Part shown: positions 58,751 through 64,000 of the stretch, one piece after another | Position numbering within the stretch: the first letter of the stretch is position 1 | Layout of the letters: every line of letters begins with the position of its first letter | Source of the DNA: Odobenus rosmarus divergens | Taxonomy: Eukaryota > Chordata > Mammalia > Carnivora > Odobenidae | Direction: 5' to 3' | DNA: 64,000 nucleotides | Assembly: GCF_000321225.1 (NCBI RefSeq) | Contig: NW_004450287.1 | Coordinates: 1,303,065-1,367,064, forward strand | The notes under the pieces: generated by a model | The model's database searches: none | What the model was told of the DNA's origin: nothing | What the model saw: only the letters and a program-made list of their open reading frames with translations | Translations under genes and position numbers: made by a program

Positions 58751-59557
58751 TCAATAAATAATTTTATTCAATAAATAAAAATAAATAATTTTCTTCAATA
58801 AATAATTTTATTTAATAAATAAAAATAATTTATTTTAATCAGAAAATTATATGATAAATCATATATAAATCAAAGCATTTCTTATTATTTTAGGAAACAA
58901 ACATCATTTCCATTTCACAGTTTACAGAAATGGCGCTCTTTGAGTAATTAGCTGGTTGCTTTACTTCATTTTCCAGACAGACATAGCTTTTTTTCTTTTT
59001 CCTGATTATAAGGGTAATGATGCTGTTAGTTTAAAAAAACAAACATGAAAATACAGAAAAGTATAAATAAATAAAAGAGAGACATGAAAAATTACCATAA
59101 TCTCACCACCCAGAAACGGTCATCGTTAGCACTGTTTATTCTTCCAAATAATGTTGATGCATATATGTCTATTTGCAAGGCTGGTTTTCAGGGATATACG
59201 GTGATAAATAAGCATATCAGTTATTTACAACTAGCAACTGTTCTCGTGGCTTGGTGTCCATGCCCTACTGGTAGCAAAATACGGTAATTATCACCCTTTT
59301 GCAATCTATCAGTTGGTTGATCAATCCTCTGGCTGGTATTTTTACATTTTAAACGATGTGATCATATTATGTGCTCTGTCCTATAATATCCACTTTTTTT
59401 CATGTAATCACATGGCAACATCTTTTTATGTTAATAATGTGGGTCTACTTCATTTTAACAACTGCATTAGATTTGATTGTGTGTTTAGAAAGACCTTCTC
59501 CACTTCAAGATTATTAAAACAGCCATCTATATTACTTTCCAGCTAAGCTTGTCTTGA

Positions 59558-59885
59558 GCCCAGTGGTCAGCAAACTTTTCCTGTAAGGGGTCAGATAGTA
59601 AATATTTTTGGTTTTGGGGGCCATATGGTCTCTATCAAAACTGGTCAACTCTGCTGCTGCGTTGGGAATATAGCCATAGACAATACTTAGGCAAATGAGC
59701 GTGGCTGTGTTCTGTTATAATTGTACTTACGCATACCAAAATTTGATTTCATATAATTGTCACATGCCATGAAAAAGTTTTTTCAACTGTTTAAAAATGT
59801 AAAACCATTCTCCCTCTTCTTAGCTTGCCAGTCATACAAAAACAAGCGGCCAGTCAGATTTGGGCTGGACTTGCGGACTTCTCTA
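59558..59885 (+). mobile_element. hAT-type MITE, longest copy here
   Basis: CCCAGTGGTCAGCAAACTTTTCCTGTAAGG start, CATAGACAATACTTAGGC, and a later ACAAGCGGCCAGTCAGATTTGGG part. Probably interrupted around 59740-59835. Confidence 0.75.
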
Positions 59886-60105
59886 GCTGAATGCTTCCCT
59901 TCAAAGCTTTCATTTTCTGCCATGAAGTGTATCAGTGTCACACCTAAGTTTCCTGCAGTTAGATGCTAACCTTCTTGCAAAATGTTCTTTGGATGGTACA
60001 GAGAATCCCTAATGAATGTCACACATTTCCAATCTAAATCCTAAAACCACAAAATTTAGAGGTAGGCTGAACACCTTCATGTCTAGTCTAGAATCACAGT
60101 GATTT

Positions 60106-60303
60106 GGGTGTCTGGGTGGCTCAGTTGGTTAAGCGACTGCCTTTGGCTCAGGTCATGATCCTGGAGTCCCGGGATCGAGTCCCACATCGGGCTCCCTGCT
60201 GAGCAGGGAGTCTGCTTCTCCCTCTGAACCTCTTCCCTCTCATGCTCTCTCTCTCTCATTCTCTCTCTCTCAAATAAATAAATAAAATCTTTAAAAAAAA
60301 AAA
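60106..60303 (+). mobile_element. CAN SINE with target duplication
   Basis: AGAATCACAGTGATTT at 60090-60105 and 60305-60320. Confidence 0.97.
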
Positions 60304-60393
60304 TAGAATCACAGTGATTTCACTTTTCCAGAAACTGAACATGTTCATTGAATGCAGGCAGTGGTGTATTTGATAAATTCCATTTCTTTCTTT

Positions 60394-60588
60394 TTTTTTT
60401 AAAGATTATTTTATTTTTCAACAGAGAGAGAGAGACAGCGAGAGAGGGAACACAAGCAGGGGGAGTGGGAGAGGGAGAAGCATGCTTCCCGCTGAGCAGG
60501 GAGCCTGATGCGGGGCTCGATCCCAGGACCCTGGGATCATGACCTGAGCTGAAGGCAGACGCTTAACGACTGAGCCACCCAGGCGCCC
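60394..60588 (-). mobile_element. CAN SINE, young, with target duplication
   Basis: GAGACAGCGAGAGAGGGAAC body and intact head. CATTTCTTTCTT flanks both sides. Confidence 0.96.
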
Positions 60589-60829
60589 CATTTCTTTCTT
60601 TACTTGTAAAATTTTCCCATTGCTTTTATACTTTTACTGAGACAAAACTGACTCCATATTGAAGACAAAGACCTTCCACCCTACCTGTGGAAGCCACATT
60701 CCCAAGCTTCATTATACATGCTTCTTTTTTAGTTTGTACTGTTTAGTATTGTTGTTTTTTTCTTAAATGACTGCCACAAAGGAATACTGAGCATTAATAG
60801 TGACCGTGTATTCAGAAATGTTTTGTTTA

Positions 60830-61040
60830 CCAGGTACTCTCCCAAAGTCCTAATATACATTATCTTGATTAATCATCATATTAACCTTATATAGTAGGTA
60901 TTTAGGTCCATTTCACAGATAAAAAAACTATGGGTCACGAAGGTAAATAAACTGCCAGCTAGCAAGTATAGGATCAGAATTTAAAACCTAGATTTGGGAG
61001 TCTTTCAAAGGCTGTGAGTGCTCTTGAACGGTGCTAGCCT
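60830..61040 (-). repeat. MIR element
   Basis: CATTATCTTGATTAATCATCATATTAACC and AGCTAGCAAGTATAGGATCAG fit reversed MIR. Confidence 0.65.
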
Positions 61041-61319
61041 GCTTCCTTATAATTTATCTGCCACCCCAATTAAGTATAATTTTTGGCATTCAGTAAAAAC
61101 CTTGTTAGAAGTTATTTTGATGTAATTACAAAGGCCTGTTTCTACAAGATCCATATCCCACCCAAAACAAATTACAAATTGGCCAGCATGGTCAGAGGCA
61201 CAGAATGAATTAAGCTCAACAAATTAATTACATTTAAAAAACCCACAGTGGATAGAGGTATGTTTTTCTGTTATACAACACATACAGTTAAAAGAAAAAA
61301 ACCTTCTAAACATTGTTTT

Positions 61320-61507
61320 GGGGCGCCTGGGTGGCTTGGTCGGTTAAGCATCTGCCTTCAGCTCAGGTCATGATCCCAGGGTCCTGGGATCAAGTCCCAC
61401 ATCAGGCTCCCTGCTCTGCAGAGAGTCTGCTTCTCCTTCTGTCCCTGCCCCCACTCGTTCTCCCAATCTCTCTCTCTCTCCCCCAAATAAATAAAATCTT
61501 TAAAAAA
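61320..61507 (+). mobile_element. CAN SINE with target duplication
   Basis: GGGGCGCCTGGGTGGCTTGG head; ATTGTTTTG flanks both sides. Confidence 0.96.
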
Positions 61508-62329
61508 ATTGTTTTGCTGTACAGATTTTTTTATGTAAATGTATAGACCAGTTTTTTGACATTTTTATTCTCTTTATGGTTTCTGACTTTGGTGTCTTAT
61601 ATAGAAAGGCCTTCCTCAATTCAAAATTAATAAAATAGCCATGATTTTCCTTTCAGTATTTCTCTTAAAGTAAGCAAATCCCCAAACTGTTAGTAAGATT
61701 GCTTGGCGATTTATTTAGAAGAAATCCACGTCAGAGGATCTGAGTTTAATACGCTTTCACCTCGGTTTCAGTCTTAACCAGGTAGATAACAATTTTACTA
61801 TCACATCCTCTTCTCCATTACAAGTTTTGATATCTGAATTTATCATGTTCAAATCTAACTTTGCTTTTTAACAGATTCAGTTACCTTTGAAACTGTGCTT
61901 CATGTTTATGAATTGCAGAGAAACCCATGAACTGTGGAAAAGACAGTTCCTACAGATTAATCTCACATTACTCTCTAAATAGTTATCTCCCATCTTAAAT
62001 GATCTCTCGGGTGGTCTCTTATTAATTTCCCATGAGAGAGAAAATGTAATTCAGAAAGTGCCTGTTGTATAGCTTGTGTGTACTTGTGACATTTTGTGGA
62101 GACAAACTAAAATGTCAATCTCCCTAAAGCTCCACTAAATTCTCCATGATAACTTTTTGTTTTGTTTTGTTTCTTCCTGGTTCCACAGAGATGTTCTAGT
62201 TCTAGAGACTTCCTTTCTGCTCAAGGTGAAATACTACTGAGTAGCATGTGAATTTAATTTCACTTACATTTCTTGGTATGTGTTTTTCTGATGAGAAACA
62301 CAAAGCCATAAGATTTTAAACGTAAGTGA

Positions 62330-62550
62330 GAAAAAGCGGTATACAGAACTGGCAGAGGTTCCAAATTTTGTGCAAAAGAAAAAAAACTATATATTTACAG
62401 AAAAATAAAATCCTGGAAAGATCTTAGCATTTGCAGTGGTTACTCTTGAGTGATAGGATTATGGACAATTTCATTTTCTTTATAATTTCTTTTGTTATTT
62501 CCAAAATTTTAACATGAACATGTATTACTTTTACATTAGAAAATACTTAC
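62330..62550 (+). mobile_element. Possible L1M 3' fragment
   Basis: GCAGTGGTTACTCTTGAGTGATAGGATTATGGACAATTTC resembles the old L1 3' end. Confidence 0.5.
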
Positions 62551-62930
62551 TTGGGTCTCCCCTTAAGTGAGGGTAGAATCTGTGACTTGTTTTTAACCAA
62601 TAAAATATGAGAGAGGTGAAAAAAAAAGAAAAAGAAAATAGTTGCTTGGGAAAAAAATTATAGACCTATTCCCTTTTGCTAAAACACACTGGAATAGATG
62701 TTGTTACAATTACAATAACTTTATTTCTAAGTAAAAACGCAAAAATAAAAATACAGCAAAACATAAAAAATAATTACCAAGACCTTGCTTATTCTATAGC
62801 ACTGTAGAGAATAAGTTGATGAAGAAAACCCAGAACATGGGGACAGGGTGCAGATGACTGATTGACAAATGGTAGGAAGACATTTAGGTTCTGAAAATTG
62901 TTTCACATCTGTTTTTCTTCTATTTTTTTT

Positions 62931-63115
62931 TGATTTTTTAATTTATTTATTTGACAGACAGATAGTGACAGCAGGAACACAAGCAGGGAGAGTGGGAGAG
63001 GGAGAAGCAGGCCTCCCGAGGAGCACGGAGCCCGATGCGGGGCTCGATCCCAGGACTCTGGGATCATGACCTGAGCCGAAGGCAGAAGCTTAACGACTGA
63101 GCCATTCAGGCACCC
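62931..63115 (-). mobile_element. CAN SINE with target duplication
   Basis: Head GAGCCATTCAGGCACCCC; TCTTCTATTTTTTTT on both sides. Confidence 0.95.
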
Positions 63116-63348
63116 CTCTTCTATTTTTTTTTTAAAGGAACATTTATTAGAATGAGAAAAAATTCTTGAAAACCGAAAGATTTCTGTATTTATTCTTTAG
63201 AAGACTGAATTAACTCTTTGATTACTAGCAATGGTGACTGTAATTTTACCATTTTGAGGAAATCTATTTATTGAGATAACATATACAGAAAACTGCCCCA
63301 AAAGGGTCTCAAAGGGAGCCAGTCAAGACCTAAGAGAATTCTTATTTA

Positions 63349-63408
63349 TTTTTTTAAAAGATTTTATTTATTTATTTGACAGAGAGAGACACAGCAAGAG
63401 AGAGAACT
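63349..63408 (-). mobile_element. CAN SINE 3' fragment, heavily truncated
   Basis: Only AAAAGATTTTATTTATTTATTTGACAG and the GAGAGACACAGCAAGAGAG part remain; the tRNA-like head is absent. Confidence 0.85.
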
Positions 63409-63572
63409 TTTTAAAAATTCAGATGTTATGTTTCATTTCTTGATCTTGGTAATAGTTACAGGGGTGTTTTCACTTTGTAAACATTCACCAAACTCTATAC
63501 TTAGAATGTGTGTACTTTTCTGTATGCATTACACTTCAATTAAAAAACACTTTGCTTGAAAAAAAAAAAAAA
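63409..63572 (+). mobile_element. Ancient L1M 3' end with A-run
   Basis: CTTTGTAAACATTCACCAAACTC, TACTTTTCTGTATGCATTACAC and a terminal A-run fit an L1M 3' terminus. Confidence 0.6.
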
Positions 63573-64000
63573 TTCACCACAGTTTCTTTCTGCAGTGCAT
63601 CATGGTAACTCTGGTATTTGGCTCCCCAGGACATTCCTTTTTATCCCTCCAACTCAGGATGGGGCCAATCAGTGTCCTTTCTTTAATCTGAGGGTAAGGA
63701 AAATGTTTCCCATGATCCCTCCTCCATTATGGAATCATGTGAGAAAATGAGTCTTAAGACCTATACAAATAAAAAAGAACAATATTTAGTCTTCATTCGT
63801 ATTTACCTTGTTGTGATAGCTTTAGTAAACACAAGCGTGGGATATTTTGTTGGTGTATTGTACATTTACTACTTCCCAAGAAAAATACATTTCATCATCT
63901 CTATTAATAAATGTTTTATTTAAATATTTAAACACCAAAATACCTGATACAAGTACGTAAAAGTATATTAAAAATATGAAATTATTAAAAAAGAATTGTA

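Noticed and set aside
978..63069. Many 60-110-codon frames with words such as [18 protein letters not shown] and [15 protein letters not shown]
   Set aside because: These are translations of CAN SINE copies in either orientation, not genes.
1..64000. CRISPR arrays, operons, bacterial-type mobile systems, or endogenous retroviral genes
   Set aside because: No spaced direct repeats, no clustered unidirectional genes, and no LTR or gag/pol-like frames are visible; the DNA is typical mammalian genome.

Overview
This window is mammalian nuclear DNA. It carries about 40 copies of a tRNA-Lys-derived CAN SINE (head GGCGCCTGGGTGGCTCAG, tail AAATAAAATCTTAAAA, most with target-site duplications) and a carnivore-type L1 3' end. 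The SINE subfamily matches caniform carnivores outside the dog family (bear, seal or mustelid-like) better than dog or cat. Naming the species is beyond what I can see.

The only protein-coding gene I can support is ZBTB10, on the + strand, complete in six coding exons (11466-12446, 22612-23497, 36677-36775, 41048-41224, 41433-41605, 41863-42168). They total 2622 nt and encode an 873-aa protein, close to the human length of about 871 aa as I recall it. In order it has a Gly/Ala/acidic N-terminus with an internal duplication, a Cys2/His2 module resembling TTF/hAT-type fingers, a BTB/POZ domain, SUMO-consensus lysines, four 12-residue DFKYGL repeats, two C2H2 zinc fingers, a degenerate third Cys-rich motif and an acidic tail. 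It is expected to be a nuclear DNA-binding repressor. It is known as a competitor of Sp factors at GC-rich sites and as a miR-27a target.

Layout: 1-10.4 kb is intergenic, with L1M, L2, MIR and SINE fossils. 10.45-12.47 kb is a CpG island holding the promoter, 5' UTR and exon 1. 12.4-41.8 kb holds the remaining exons and introns of about 10.2, 13.2, 4.3, 0.2 and 0.26 kb, the two longest rich in SINEs. 42.17 to about 48.67 kb is a probable long 3' UTR with no SINE and a good terminal poly(A) signal. From there to 64 kb is intergenic, with SINEs, L1M pieces, hAT MITEs and small tandem duplications.

I found no new multi-gene system. The observations most worth checking are a GC-AG intron 4, the N-terminal protein duplication, the coding 12-aa repeat in a frame-neutral exon, a local 150-bp templated insertion inside a SINE, compound SINE insertions, and a duplicated octamer motif downstream of the gene.
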